From Sacculina carcini (taxonomy: Eukaryota > Arthropoda > Thecostraca > Sacculinidae), in NCBI GenBank assembly GCA_916048095.2, contig OU696594.1:2259281-2323280 (forward strand): a stretch of DNA of 64,000 bases, read 5' to 3'. Shown in pieces: positions 9,588 through 19,345 of this stretch (position 1 is the first letter of the stretch; the number at the start of each line of letters is the position of its first letter). The notes beneath the pieces were generated by a model. It saw only the letters and a program-made list of their open reading frames with translations, was not told the DNA's origin and did not search any database. The translations under genes were made by a program, and so were the position numbers.

Positions 9588-10505
9588 ATCACAATAACAG
9601 TACATGGATCGTACGGTCTTGTAACGACGACGCGCTCTCTAAATGTCTGCCTTATCAGCTGTCGACGGTTAGCTAGTGGCTGACCGTGGCTGTGAGGGGT
9701 AACGGGGAATTTGGGTTCGATTCCGGACAGGCAGCCTGAGAGACGGCTACCACATTTAAGGAAGGCAGCAGGCGCATAACTTACCCACTCCCAGCTCAGG
9801 GAGGTAGTGCCAATAAATACCTTACAGAGGTGCCGTTAATCGGTATCTCTCAAACGGAACGAGTACAATGAGTTCTTTAACGAGAATCAACTGGAGATCA
9901 AGCCTGATGCCAGCAGCCGCGGTAATTCCAGATCTAGTAGTATATATTATAGCTGTTGCGGTTAAAAAGCTCGTAGTTGCATCAGTGCCTGTCCACGTGT
10001 CCGGTATGCTCGGTGGGCTGCGTGTGTTTGCGCACGCGTAGCCGGCCGGGATAAACAGTATCGGCTGGCCGCATTTAAAATGTGCCGGATCCGTTGTCGG
10101 CGCCCGGCGATGTTGCCTTGAACAAATTTGAGTGCTCAAGGCAGGCTATCGACGCCTGAAAATATATTCATGGAATTGGAGAATATGTCCCTGACTCGAT
10201 TTGTTATCGGTTTTGCGAGTCGAAGGGAAATGATTAATAGGGGCTGACCGACAGTTTTGCGGCGCGAGGGGTGAAATACTGTGACCATCGCAAGACAAAC
10301 TACTGCGAAAGCATTTACCGAGAATGGTTTAATTAGTCAAGAATGAAATCTACGAACGATGAATCGAAGGCGATCAGATACCGCCATAGTTCTAACCGTA
10401 AACGATGTCTACCAGCAATCCGCAATGGTCACTTGATGAGCCGTGCGGGCAGCTCCTCCCGGGGAAAACAGAGTGATTGGACTTCGGGGGGTGTATAGTT
10501 GCAAA
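9585..10505 (+). rRNA. partial 18S (SSU) rRNA gene, truncated at both ends
   Basis: The stretch follows eukaryotic 18S from about nt 200-250 to about nt 1100 of a typical gene: ...TGAATCACAATAAC, AACGGGGAATTTGGGTTCGA, GGAAGGCAGCAGGCGC, GGGAGGTAGTG, the universal GCCAGCAGCCGCGGTAATTCC (9909-9929), GTTAAAAAGCTCGTAGTTG, the V4 region, GCGAAAGCATTTACCGAGAA, CGATCAGATACCG and finally GTATAGTTGCAAA. It then stops, before the normal downstream conserved region. Many positions differ from the metazoan consensus even in conserved helices (for example CCAGATCTAGTAG), so it is either a fast-evolving lineage's gene or a decaying copy. R2-like LINE sequence flanks it on both sides. Confidence 0.9.
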
Positions 10506-10519
10506 CCATAAACTGGTGA

Positions 10520-11450
10520 ACGGATGCTAAGGGTGAGTAATTACGCTATTTCGTGCACATTGTCAGCGCAGTATCTCTCCCTGATAGGCGAGATACTGTG
10601 GTGTGGTGTGAGATTTTCCTGCACCGCCGCGTCCGGTTCCAGGCTACCCTCGTGGTGTCTAAAAGCCTAACCAGTGCCCGGGTGACGCTAAGAGTCGCGG
10701 CTATACTGAACTGACGAACTATACTGAACTAAAACTGAAACTGACGTAAACGATTATGTGCTAGAGCCGATCGTGAACCTGCCTGCTGTGCGCTCATCAT
10801 CGCCCAGTGTCTCCCTTGTGTATGTGATATGAGCCCGTCGACGCGGAAACCTAACAGCAGCGGTGACGGAGTCACAGCCGGCAGACCAACGGCGGATGTG
10901 ATCGAATGCCCTCGGGTGTCCGACACATGTCCTCTCTGCACTGGAGTGTGTGAGACAACATCAGCTCATCGCACACCTCCAATGTAAATATGACATCGAC
11001 AGAGACCATGTCTCCTGGCGTTGCCTTGGATGTGGCAAACGTGGCCCGCATTCTGAAGTGTGGTGAACCACTATCGTGCATGCCCGGCAAGCGCGGGGCA
11101 GGTGATCCCATGAGCGATGCGGTAGTCGCGGACGGCGCTGCTGGAGGCCCACAACAGCGTCCGTCAAATACCGATTATGACAACCTGGCGTCTCCGGGCC
11201 TGGAGGCGTCAAGGAAAAATGGATCTGACCAGGGAGATGCAGATTTGAGCCCTCCACTGCGTTCCACCCAAACACAATCAATGACGACTGACGGTCCAGG
11301 CTCAGAACCCCAGTCAACGCCTTTCAAGTGCCAAGGGTGCGAAAGGGTTTTCAATACCAAGGCAGGAATGAGGTTGCATTGCAAAAGAGCGCACCCAGCA
11401 ATGTATGACGACTATCTGCCTGAACCATCGAATCGGAACGTTCAACGATG
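10520..11450 (+). mobile_element. R2-clade LINE 5' region with N-terminal C2H2 zinc finger (copy c)
   Basis: A leader starts within about 20 bp of the truncated 18S sequence (shared GCTAAGGGTGAG block at 10527). The frame 10990-11451 encodes about 153 residues ending in FKCQGCERVFNTKAGMRLH, a C-x2-C-x12-H-x4-H zinc finger followed by KRAHPAMYDDY. One or more such CCHH fingers open R2-clade proteins and bind the target site. The frame ends at 11449-11451, so the link to RT is broken. Myb-like sequence could lie in 11452-11840, but I cannot read it in one frame. Confidence 0.75.
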
Positions 11451-11839
11451 ATATTCTCGCGGATTTAGCGAGTGCCAAATGACGTTTCTGGGTCGCGCCC
11501 TATGTGGCAAAGGTATTAACAAGTACATTGTGAGCATAACCAATCAGGCCAGGCAGGAAAAATTGACCAATCAGGCCAGTCGTCAGCAAATCCCGTGTGC
11601 ACGCTACTTGCGATGGGTAACGGTGTTGATAGAAGGGAAGCGAGGTGCATTGCAGCTGCGGACAGGTTCCGTGGTGATGTCAACAGGGGCGATGACATGG
11701 ACAAGTGCTACAGCAAAATGATAACGAACATGATTGGTATTAAAATCGCAAAGCGATGACGACGGTCAAAGGAACAACCCAAGGAACAAGCGGAGACACG
11801 GACGCTTAACCGCAACGGACGAAAGGGACTACGCTACCG

Positions 11840-12640
11840 TAAACACCAGCAGCTATACAAGCACAATCGAGGTGACCTCCTCAAGGAGCTGCGTGCGCCA
11901 AGCGGAACCGATATTGTTACCCTGCCTACCGTCAACGAGGCGCACATTGCCTTCAAAGATCGATTCGAGTCGGAATCGCCAAATGACGACAAACCATTCG
12001 CCGTGGTGAAAGGTACGAGAGCCATCGACCTCCGAGCAGTAACGGTTTCAGAGGTGCGAGTGTGTGTTGATGGGGCCAACAAACACTCAGCAGCAGGACC
12101 TGACGGAATACGCATGAGAGATGTGCACACGATGGGATGCACTGCCCTGTGCATCATCTTTAATGTCGTAATGTCAAAACGCAGAATACCGTCACAGTGG
12201 AGCGTCCATCGCACAACGCTGATCCCAAAAGTGACTTGTCCTAGCGGAGTAGGTGACTTTCGCCCGATCACCATCGGACCGCTATTGCAGCGACTCTACG
12301 CTCGCATACTCACCATGCGTTTGCAGAAGGGTGTCAAGCTCGACTGTAGACAAAAGGCATGTATGCCGTTAGACGGCTGCAGCGAAAACCTGTTTGTCAT
12401 TGGCGAGGCCTTGCGCGCAAGCTATGCCCTTAAAACCGAAATCAACCTGATCTTCCTGGATCTGCCCAAAGCATTGACGTCTCGCTGCCGTAGAATCGAA
12501 TCTGTACAGAGGCGAATTTGCTTCATAGGCGTATCATTGTATTGTGTGCTTCTCTGTGCTTTCACTGTGCGTCATTGTTTGTGCTGTGTTGTTATGTGTT
12601 TATACCCGCGTGTTAGTTCATATGCGTGTATTCGCTTAGC
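11840..12640 (+). mobile_element. R2-clade LINE: pre-RT and N-terminal RT (duplicate of 1-710)
   Basis: A frame readable from about 11830 (KHQQLYKHNRGDLLKELRAP) runs into the RT N-terminus (SAAGPDGIRM, TLIPK, FRPITIG, DGCSENL, LIFLDLPKA). It is open from 12003 to 12968, but beyond about 12480 the protein is no longer RT-like. 11929-12638 is nearly identical to 1-710. The palm with YADD and the endonuclease are absent. Because this copy extends farther left (to the zinc finger and 18S), it is the more complete of the pair. Confidence 0.8.
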
Positions 12641-12790
12641 TGTGCGTGCATGTGCGTGCATGTCTGTGTGTTGTGTGTCCGTCTGCGTGCTTGTCTGTGT
12701 GTCGTGTATGAGTGTGCGCGTTGTGCGCGTTCACGTCAGCGTGTATGTGTCTGTGTGTGTATGTGTTTGTAAGTCGTTGGATTACGAAAT
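12640..12790 (+). repeat. GT-rich simple sequence
   Basis: Irregular TGTG/TGCG/CGTG repeats make up the run. They translate open by chance. The adjacent stretch to about 12960 holds nothing I recognise. Confidence 0.7.
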
Positions 12791-12964
12791 ACAATCAGTG
12801 AGTGTAATTGGTATTGTGTGCGTTACGCATCTTGTGGTTATACGAACACCACAAATTGGTGACCCTGACTCGTTTGAAGCTCATTGTGAGATATTTGTGT
12901 TTCATATTGTTCTATTTTCATACTTAGCAATGGATTGTACGCCTCAAACACCGAATGAAGCCAG

Positions 12965-13060
12965 TTGATTGATTGATTATTGGGTTTTTTGGGGTGCACC
13001 GGCCTCTAGGACCATATGGCACCCCCCAGTCTGTTGTTAGCCAAATTAAACAAAACTATG
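12965..13060 (-). mobile_element. possible LINE/SINE 3' end with (TCAA)n tail
   Basis: On the minus strand the segment ends CCCAATAATCAATCAATCAA, a short tetranucleotide tail typical of a non-LTR element terminus, preceded by GGTGCACCCC. No coding part is attached. It may be a solo 3' end or a SINE. Confidence 0.35.
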
Positions 13061-13095
13061 CAAATGAACGTAATGGAGCGATGAAATAAATAAGC

Positions 13096-14170
13096 GTGAG
13101 GGTGAATGAAGCCAGTGTGAATCGAGTTGCCATTAAGGCACCTCAATTCATGGAGGCTGCAGTGGATGGCTGGTTCATGATTATCGAAGCTCAGTTCCAT
13201 GGTACAACGTTACGCCGCGAGAAGAGACTCAGGTGGGCACTATTCCCTCGAGGTGTATTTTCAGATACGAGTGGCGTGTTCAGGGACGCTCATGGCTGCG
13301 ATGACCAAGCCTGCCGGACTTCAACTGTCCGCGCTGCTCCCCCTCCTGACGGCTCAATTTTTGTCACATGCAAAATGGCCGTTAATGACTTCGCTTTGTA
13401 TTGTTCGCAATGCAAATATACGTGCATGTGAGATGCACCCGGATGCCGAAGTATATGGCCATACATGGCTATTTCACCACCAGGGATTCCTTCACTTGTG
13501 AAAGTTGCACTCTCGCTCGTGACTGCAACACTGCAGAAATGCAAGAGTGGCTGGACAGCCTTGTCGGCATTACAACCGCCGACAAAATAACCATGGTGGA
13601 CATGGTCCAATCCTCTTCGACCGAGAGCCTATCTCTCGCGCAGCTGACCAAGACTGTCAGCGAAATAAAGACCCAGCTGCAACGGATGACTTGCCCGAAG
13701 CCTCCGCTGCTGTCAAATCCGCCACTGATGCCAACTCCGCCGCTACTGTCAACTCCGCCACTGATGCCGATTCTGCCACATATGCCGACGCCACCATTGC
13801 CTGTTCAACATCCGCGTTCATACGCACAGTGAATCGGGAGATCATTGTTCACTCTCATGACAAGGCTCCGGTCGATAGAAAACGAATCTCTGAGGCCATG
13901 AAGTTTGTGCCCATCGTCAAGATGAAAACGACCAAGCGTGGCGCCGTCAAAGTGAGTCTCCCTGACTCAAAAGCAGCCTACAATGCGATGCTGATCATGA
14001 AAAGTGGCAGCCAGCTTCAAGCTTCCTGCCGTGGCTAGACCGTGCCCAAACTGAATCTAACGTCAGTCAGTTCTGACATCGCAGACAATGAGATCCGGGA
14101 CGGTGTGTGTCAAAAAAAACGTTGAAGTCAAAGCAGCCATCAAGGATGCATCTGACTTCAAGGTGCTTTT
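13096..14170 (+). pseudogene. probable LINE ORF1 relic
   Basis: Open stretches in different frames (13096-13431, 13401-13832, 13547-14038) look like parts of one ORF1: a cysteine-containing segment with FTCESC (about 13485-13503), a coiled-coil-like stretch (SLAQLTKTVSEIKTQLQ), a 12-15-residue Ala/Thr/Asp-rich tandem repeat (13700-13800) and a basic nucleic-acid-binding-like end (DRKRISEAMK...KMKTTKRG). Frameshifts separate them. ORF1 proteins coat LINE RNA. Assignment is by layout and composition only. Confidence 0.45.
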
Positions 14171-14249
14171 TTTTTAAACAATCTGCTGGTCACTCCAAAA
14201 CAGTTGTTGTCGCCGTCTCTCCTGCCATCCGGAACATCGTGAGGATGTG

Positions 14250-14557
14250 TCGTGTCTTTTTTCTCTGACACTTCTTCAGTAATTTCTCGTTCTAAGTCCA
14301 ATAATGAAATTGGCTTATTCAAATGTGCTTTTTTGAATTTCAGGTATATTAGGTCAAAAGTTTCACTTTCGCATCCATTCTTCCTAAGTATAGTTTTCTG
14401 GTCATTGAATCGTGGCTATCTGTTGCTCAAATATCCCCTTTTGACAGCTCTCTTCCTGCTGGCTACTCAGCTTTTCATAATTGTCGCCTATACATGTATC
14501 TAACTCTACTAAATGCTCTGGTGATGGTGTTTCTTCTGTCTATAATTCTAATATTAT
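14250..14557 (+). pseudogene. L2/Rex1-like LINE endonuclease, 5' half (interrupted by gypsy)
   Basis: ESWLS (about 14408-14422), then DSSLPAGYSAFHN (about 14443-14481) and, after a frameshift, GVSSVYNSNII immediately before the LTR element at 14558. These are the conserved N-terminal blocks of an APE-type LINE endonuclease. The frame continues at 19671 on the other side of the 5.1-kb LTR insertion. Confidence 0.7.
14553..14557. repeat. target-site duplication ATTAT (left)
   Basis: Five bases, ATTAT, lie immediately left of the LTR element and are repeated at 19671-19675 immediately right of it. A 5-bp duplication is the normal footprint of a Ty3/gypsy integrase. Confidence 0.85.
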
Positions 14558-14882
14558 TGTAAAACAAGCGGAGAAAACAACGGGGCAAAGCCCTCACACC
14601 TTCGCGCAGGTAAACCGCGCACCACGACGAGAATTCGTCCACTCGAGCAGAAATATCTCTAACACACGGCAACGATGCTTACAACGCACAGGCCACCAAC
14701 CGAATGACACTCGACCGCTCGCAAAGCCAGCTTCACACACGCCAGCTGATACACGCCTCCGGCACTAGGCTCAAGTCGCGACCAATCAGCGCGCAGTAAC
14801 GTGCGACGTCATACCTCGCACCACTCGGCTCAAGTGAACCGATATGACGTCACACCGCACGCCACTCGACAACATCGCCACA
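14558..14882 (-). repeat. 3' LTR of the complete gypsy element
   Basis: The 325-bp repeat matches 19346-19670 with few differences (for example GATATGACG against GCTATGACG). In element orientation it begins TGTGGCGATGTTG and ends TTGTTTTACA. Pol ends at 14940, 57 bp before it. Confidence 0.93.
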
Positions 14883-14939
14883 TCTCCCCCAGCTTTTCAC
14901 CTGAAAGCTCACAACAAACACGCTTGCAAACACGCACGG

Positions 14940-17900
14940 TTAAACTTCATCATCGGATAGACACACGTACTCGTTTAACCATGCCGGCGGTCGACGTCTC
15001 CTCGTTGACCGCCTCGGCTGCTCGACTGCAGCCTCATCCTCGACTCTCTCAGCCGCGACGCCCTCTCCGACATTCTCTCGAGCAATATGTACACTCACGT
15101 CCTCTGAGGGCTCTCCAGGTTCCTGCTCCACAGACACACGGTCCGCATCCACGCCCTCGCCAATAGCCAGTCGCTCAGGTGGCAGGCTGTCAGGTGTTCT
15201 GTCACCGCCGGGACTAACGGCCGCCTCGTCTCGTCCGCCATCACCGCTCAGGTCCAAGCTACGCCGGGTGGCTCCACCGGGTGGCTCCACATCTCCGCGA
15301 TTGCCGGTCGCATCCACATCCCAACCGCCGCTGGTCGGTTCCACGTCGCCATGAGTGCCGGTCTCGTCTATGACTCCACTATGGCCGGCACAGCGACGCT
15401 TGCGCAGGTCGCGCACATGGCGCGGCATGCCATCTACGCACACAACGTGCTGTGAGACGACCCTGGTCACCTTCCCGAGGGTCCACGGCGTTGTACATGA
15501 CGGGATCGGCGGTTTCACCCACACCTCGTCACCAACGGCAAACGCTGCTGTCTGGTCATCAGCGTCCCTGCGGCCGGTCTCAAATGGAAGACGCCACTCG
15601 TATCTGAAAATACACCTCGAGGTAATAGTGCTCACCTGAATCTCTTTGCGCGGCGTAACGTTGTACCAGAACGTCGCCTCCTCCGGGGAAATATGTCCCC
15701 TCGCTGCGATCCTTTTGATCGTACGGTGATTTCGCTCCACGATCCCGTTACCGCCCGGGGCGTATGCGGCTCGGAATCGCAAAGAAATGCACCACTCGTC
15801 GGCGAACTGCTCCATCGCCGCCGACCGGAACGCCGTAGAGTTGTCCAGTAACAGCTCCCCAAACGGCCCACGCTCAATCACAATCTGCCGCAGCTGAGCT
15901 ATAATGCACAACGCCGTCTCATTCGGCAATCTGCGCCATACGGCAAGACGTGATGGACCACAATCAACCATCGACAGGTAAACGCCGGCATCGTAATGAG
16001 TGACGTCCGCTGCCACTCGATACCAGTCCCTGTCCACGGCCAGACTACCCTGACCTACGAGGTTCTCCTCTCTCACCGCTGGATCGATACGTTGACAAGC
16101 CTCGCATCCAGCTAACTCCGCCTTCACATGGGCTCTCGTCAAATCACTCCGCAATTGTTGACCCAGGTACAGCGTCCTCTCAACACCTAAATGATGCGGC
16201 AGATGAGCCGCCCAAACGGTGTCCTTAATGCTTTTCTTCGTAGCAATAGCTGCTGATATTGCCAACTCCTCCTCACCAGCGTCACGATGAACAAGCCACT
16301 TCTTGGCCACCCTGGTCATCTGATCAGCTTTATTCTCCACAGTCGTGACAAACCGGAGAGAAACTCTCAGGCCATGCTCGGCGATCGTCTCCTTAATCAC
16401 CGCCAGTCGGCGCTTCACCAGCATCTCGGCAGAACCTTTAGTGCGGACACGGTTGCGCCCCTCGACAGTGCTGTCCATCCAACTAAGCACTGTCCTCGAG
16501 TCTGTCGCGACGGTAAACGTCTTGAACCCCCACGAACTCGCCATATTGATGCCACGACCGACTGCCTCCAGTTCGGACACATTGATGTGTAGAACGTCGG
16601 TCTTCTTACGGAGCCAAGTAGCATCCTCAACGATGCAGCCGTCCACCTCGACCACCACGCCAAGCGCCAACGTGCTCGCGTCAGTCCATACAGTGACGTC
16701 TCCAGCTGCGTTCACGTCCCATCGACCCCTTACCGGGTCCGCCTTCTGAACACGCTGCAACAGCTCAGACACAAGCACACACACAACATTCTCCACCGGG
16801 TTATCCCACGACCCGCCACACCCCAACCGTTTCAAAAAACTGCAATGGGGGCGTAACCACCCGGCAACGGGGTAATGGCCGACTAAACGACCACATACGG
16901 AGAACAACCCACGCTTGGTCAGCCCTGTCAATTCGGGTGCAGCGTCACGAAGAGCTGTCCCTCTCGACATATTCAACCACCCATCGGGTCCCTTCCTCAG
17001 AGCAATTCCCAATAATCGACCCCCATCTAGGCCCTCCGGCTCCATAGTCTCAAAGCCATACCTTCGCAGATGCTCCCGAAGCTGCTGCACGCTCACATCG
17101 GACGTCCTCACGATGATATCGTCGACATAATGATCTGTCGCCTTTCGCACCTTCTCGTCCAATGACAGGACCTTTCGCAGAATCAGCGTCATTATTCTTG
17201 GTGCACATGACAGGCCGAAGCCCAGCCGCGTCAACGCATAATGCACACCATTATACCTCACGACCTGATACTTCCACAGATCTCGGCTCACGTGAATCTG
17301 CAGGTACGCCGACTTGAGATCAACTACCTTGATCTCCCCCTGCCATTGCCTCCACTCTCTGATCTTGTCAGCACACACTGACACACCGTCATCTCCTGTG
17401 TGACGCTCGACAAAGCCGTTCAGCTCACGGTAATCCATAACAGGACGAACTTTGTCTTTCGTCGGCTGTACGACGGCCAACAGCGGGATGATCCCCTTTA
17501 CTGGGCCGTGCCATGTGATTAACCCGCCTTTCTCGATCCAGCTCCGGATCTCGGCATTGTACCTCTCGCTCACTCCGGTAGCTATTGTACATCTGTACTC
17601 CGCCACGCTGTTCTGTAGCTGGTCCGGCTCTTTGTCAGACCACCGCCAGCTCACCGTCCATCGGCCCTCAGCGAATGACGCTACGAATTCCTTGTCGACA
17701 ACTTCCAGCGGCTGCGGACAATCCGTGGAACCTGCCAACATAAACCTCACACACTTCGTCGATTTATTAGACACACTCTTACGCGCCGGTGCACGACAGC
17801 ACCCCTCGGGGTAAGGTTTCCCCCACTCAACGGTGTATTTAGAGTCAACACCCCTTTTCACTGTCACGCCTCCCATATGGTCGATAACATCGTTGCCCAA

Positions 17901-18389
17901 GAGGCACTCCACCCCAAGGTTTTCTAATCCCTTGACTACGAGCCCGGGAACTCTAAAACAGTGTCCCTGCAGCCCTATTACTACGTCACAGGACTTCGTC
18001 TCATGAGAAGTCCTACCATCCGCTGTAATCAACGGTCGTCCCCGACGGGGAAGTGAACCCGCCACCACCCGTGCACTAACAATTGTGCACTCACTTCCTG
18101 TGTCAACCTGACACCGGGAGCAACGACCGTTGAGAACAGCTTCAACGACCGGCATACGATGCAAAGTCAATACACCGGCCGTCCCTCGAATCGCCCGGCG
18201 GGCCCGACGCACCAAATGTGCTCCGCTGATGAGTCCACGCGCAGAGCAGGGACTCACCGTCGCCCCTTTACAGGGGCCGCCGCTTAATTGCGGTCGACTT
18301 CCATGTCGGAGGACGCTGCGCCCTCCGCATGAAAATGCGAGCTCGTCCGAGCTCGCGAGCGGCGTGACGTCGACGCCGGCTCCTCGCAA
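14940..18389 (-). CDS. pol: gypsy-like Pol polyprotein (PR-RT-RH-INT)
   Basis: 1149 codons without a stop. Protease: VDTGSECT at about residue 95. RT: VMDYRELNG, VVDLKSAYLQIHV, LGFGLSCAPR and HYVDDIIV (about residues 310-425). RNase H: VTVWTDAST, NVSELEAVG, VATDSRTVLSW (about 560-660). Integrase: HLPHHLG...CEACQ zinc-binding domain (about 745-785), then AADVTHYD, LLLDNSTAF and NGIVERNHRTIKR supplying D, D and E. No chromodomain is obvious; the C-terminal ~170 residues are Gly/Asp/Arg-rich. The frame overlaps gag by about 105 nt and lies in the -1 frame relative to it, so frameshifting is expected, but I see no canonical slippery heptamer. The RT is an outlying gypsy type, not a textbook lineage. 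Confidence 0.92.
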   Translation of the reverse strand: MRGAGVDVTPLASSDELAFSCGGRSVLRHGSRPQLSGGPCKGATVSPCSARGLISGAHLVRRARRAIRGTAGVLTLHRMPVVEAVLNGRCSRCQVDTGSECTIVSARVVAGSLPRRGRPLITADGRTSHETKSCDVVIGLQGHCFRVPGLVVKGLENLGVECLLGNDVIDHMGGVTVKRGVDSKYTVEWGKPYPEGCCRAPARKSVSNKSTKCVRFMLAGSTDCPQPLEVVDKEFVASFAEGRWTVSWRWSDKEPDQLQNSVAEYRCTIATGVSERYNAEIRSWIEKGGLITWHGPVKGIIPLLAVVQPTKDKVRPVMDYRELNGFVERHTGDDGVSVCADKIREWRQWQGEIKVVDLKSAYLQIHVSRDLWKYQVVRYNGVHYALTRLGFGLSCAPRIMTLILRKVLSLDEKVRKATDHYVDDIIVRTSDVSVQQLREHLRRYGFETMEPEGLDGGRLLGIALRKGPDGWLNMSRGTALRDAAPELTGLTKRGLFSVCGRLVGHYPVAGWLRPHCSFLKRLGCGGSWDNPVENVVCVLVSELLQRVQKADPVRGRWDVNAAGDVTVWTDASTLALGVVVEVDGCIVEDATWLRKKTDVLHINVSELEAVGRGINMASSWGFKTFTVATDSRTVLSWMDSTVEGRNRVRTKGSAEMLVKRRLAVIKETIAEHGLRVSLRFVTTVENKADQMTRVAKKWLVHRDAGEEELAISAAIATKKSIKDTVWAAHLPHHLGVERTLYLGQQLRSDLTRAHVKAELAGCEACQRIDPAVREENLVGQGSLAVDRDWYRVAADVTHYDAGVYLSMVDCGPSRLAVWRRLPNETALCIIAQLRQIVIERGPFGELLLDNSTAFRSAAMEQFADEWCISLRFRAAYAPGGNGIVERNHRTIKRIAARGHISPEEATFWYNVTPRKEIQVSTITSRCIFRYEWRLPFETGRRDADDQTAAFAVGDEVWVKPPIPSCTTPWTLGKVTRVVSQHVVCVDGMPRHVRDLRKRRCAGHSGVIDETGTHGDVEPTSGGWDVDATGNRGDVEPPGGATRRSLDLSGDGGRDEAAVSPGGDRTPDSLPPERLAIGEGVDADRVSVEQEPGEPSEDVSVHIARENVGEGVAAERVEDEAAVEQPRRSTRRRRPPAWLNEYVCLSDDEV

Positions 18390-19330
18390 TCACGAGCGAA
18401 ATGTCCGTGCTTGCCACACCGGTAGCATTGCGCTCCCGGGCACTCGCGGACCAGATGGTCGCCGCCACATCGGTAGCAGCGGAGCGTCCGGCGCGCAGAA
18501 GAGCGCGCAGAAGAGCGCTCCGGACGGCCCGCCCACCGAGACACAGAGCCGTCTCGCTCGTCCGACGCTTGAGGAACAGGAGAGCGGTCCCTCGAGCTGC
18601 TCGCTACTTGGGCGTAGCTGACTCGCTGCCTAGATGCAGCCACCACCCCAGATTGGCGGTTTCTAGCTGCAGCAGCCCTACGCGCACCAATTCTGGCGCG
18701 CACCGCCGACAGCACGCTGTCGAACTCGGAGGTATACGCCCCCTCTCTCGCCATAGCCCACTCATAGATTGAGTCGGGTAGGCCCTCATAAAACTTGACG
18801 CGGAACGCCAAGCTCTCGGGTGTTAACCCTACACGGCGACCTAGACGCTCTAGGTCGTCCACAAAGGCGTCCACTGACTCGCCAGATCGAAGCTGACGAG
18901 TCGAGAAACGCCTCCACGCCTCTTGGCGAGGCACGCCAAACTCGGCGACCAGCGTGGCTTTCACCACGGCCCACTGTGAGGCGTCGCCCACGAGCATGCG
19001 CCGGTAGAGCCGGCGCGCGCTCCCATCCAGCATATGGTCGACCATTTCGCAAGGGTCGACCTGCTGGACACGGCATAGCCGCTCAAAGTCGGCCAGCCAC
19101 TCAGTGACGTCAAGGGTGACGTCACCACCGAAACGCGGTAGAGCCCGCCCTATCCTGTCAAGGATCGGCCCTCGGGCCTGCATTAAGATGTTGGCCAACT
19201 GGCCAACATCTACCACGGGTCCTGCGGCCCGCTGCTCGGGTCTCTGACCCTCCTGACCGAAGTCATCGGATTCGCTACCGGAACCCCCTTCGACAAACTC
19301 AGGTTTGCCCCCGCCAACGGCCTCAGCCAT
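18284..19330 (-). CDS. gag: gypsy-like Gag polyprotein
   Basis: About 348 residues from the ATG at 19330 (MAEAVGGGKPEF). It ends with two zinc knuckles (CYRCGGDHLVREC, CYRCGKHGHFARDC) after an Arg/Ser-rich linker, as expected for capsid plus nucleocapsid. The ATG is only 15 nt after the LTR end at 19346, leaving no room for a normal leader with a tRNA primer-binding site. The frame is open through part of the LTR up to 19528, where GTG or other upstream starts would add 66 residues. I prefer 19330 because it is the first Met outside the LTR and is shared with copies at 1050 and 3578. Confidence 0.9.
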   Translation of the reverse strand: MAEAVGGGKPEFVEGGSGSESDDFGQEGQRPEQRAAGPVVDVGQLANILMQARGPILDRIGRALPRFGGDVTLDVTEWLADFERLCRVQQVDPCEMVDHMLDGSARRLYRRMLVGDASQWAVVKATLVAEFGVPRQEAWRRFSTRQLRSGESVDAFVDDLERLGRRVGLTPESLAFRVKFYEGLPDSIYEWAMAREGAYTSEFDSVLSAVRARIGARRAAAARNRQSGVVAASRQRVSYAQVASSSRDRSPVPQASDERDGSVSRWAGRPERSSARSSARRTLRCYRCGGDHLVRECPGAQCYRCGKHGHFARDCEEPASTSRRSRARTSSHFHAEGAASSDMEVDRN

Positions 19331-19345
19331 AAAGCCGAAATAGCT

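Noticed and set aside
12490..12968. Extension of the R2-like frame through GT-rich sequence
   Set aside because: RT similarity ends at about 12480. The rest translates low-complexity TG repeats into Val/Cys runs and is not protein-like.
13096..14170. Host gene with a PHD-type finger
   Set aside because: The cysteine pattern is partial and the order (finger, coiled coil, basic end), frameshifts and LINE neighbours fit a decayed LINE ORF1 better.
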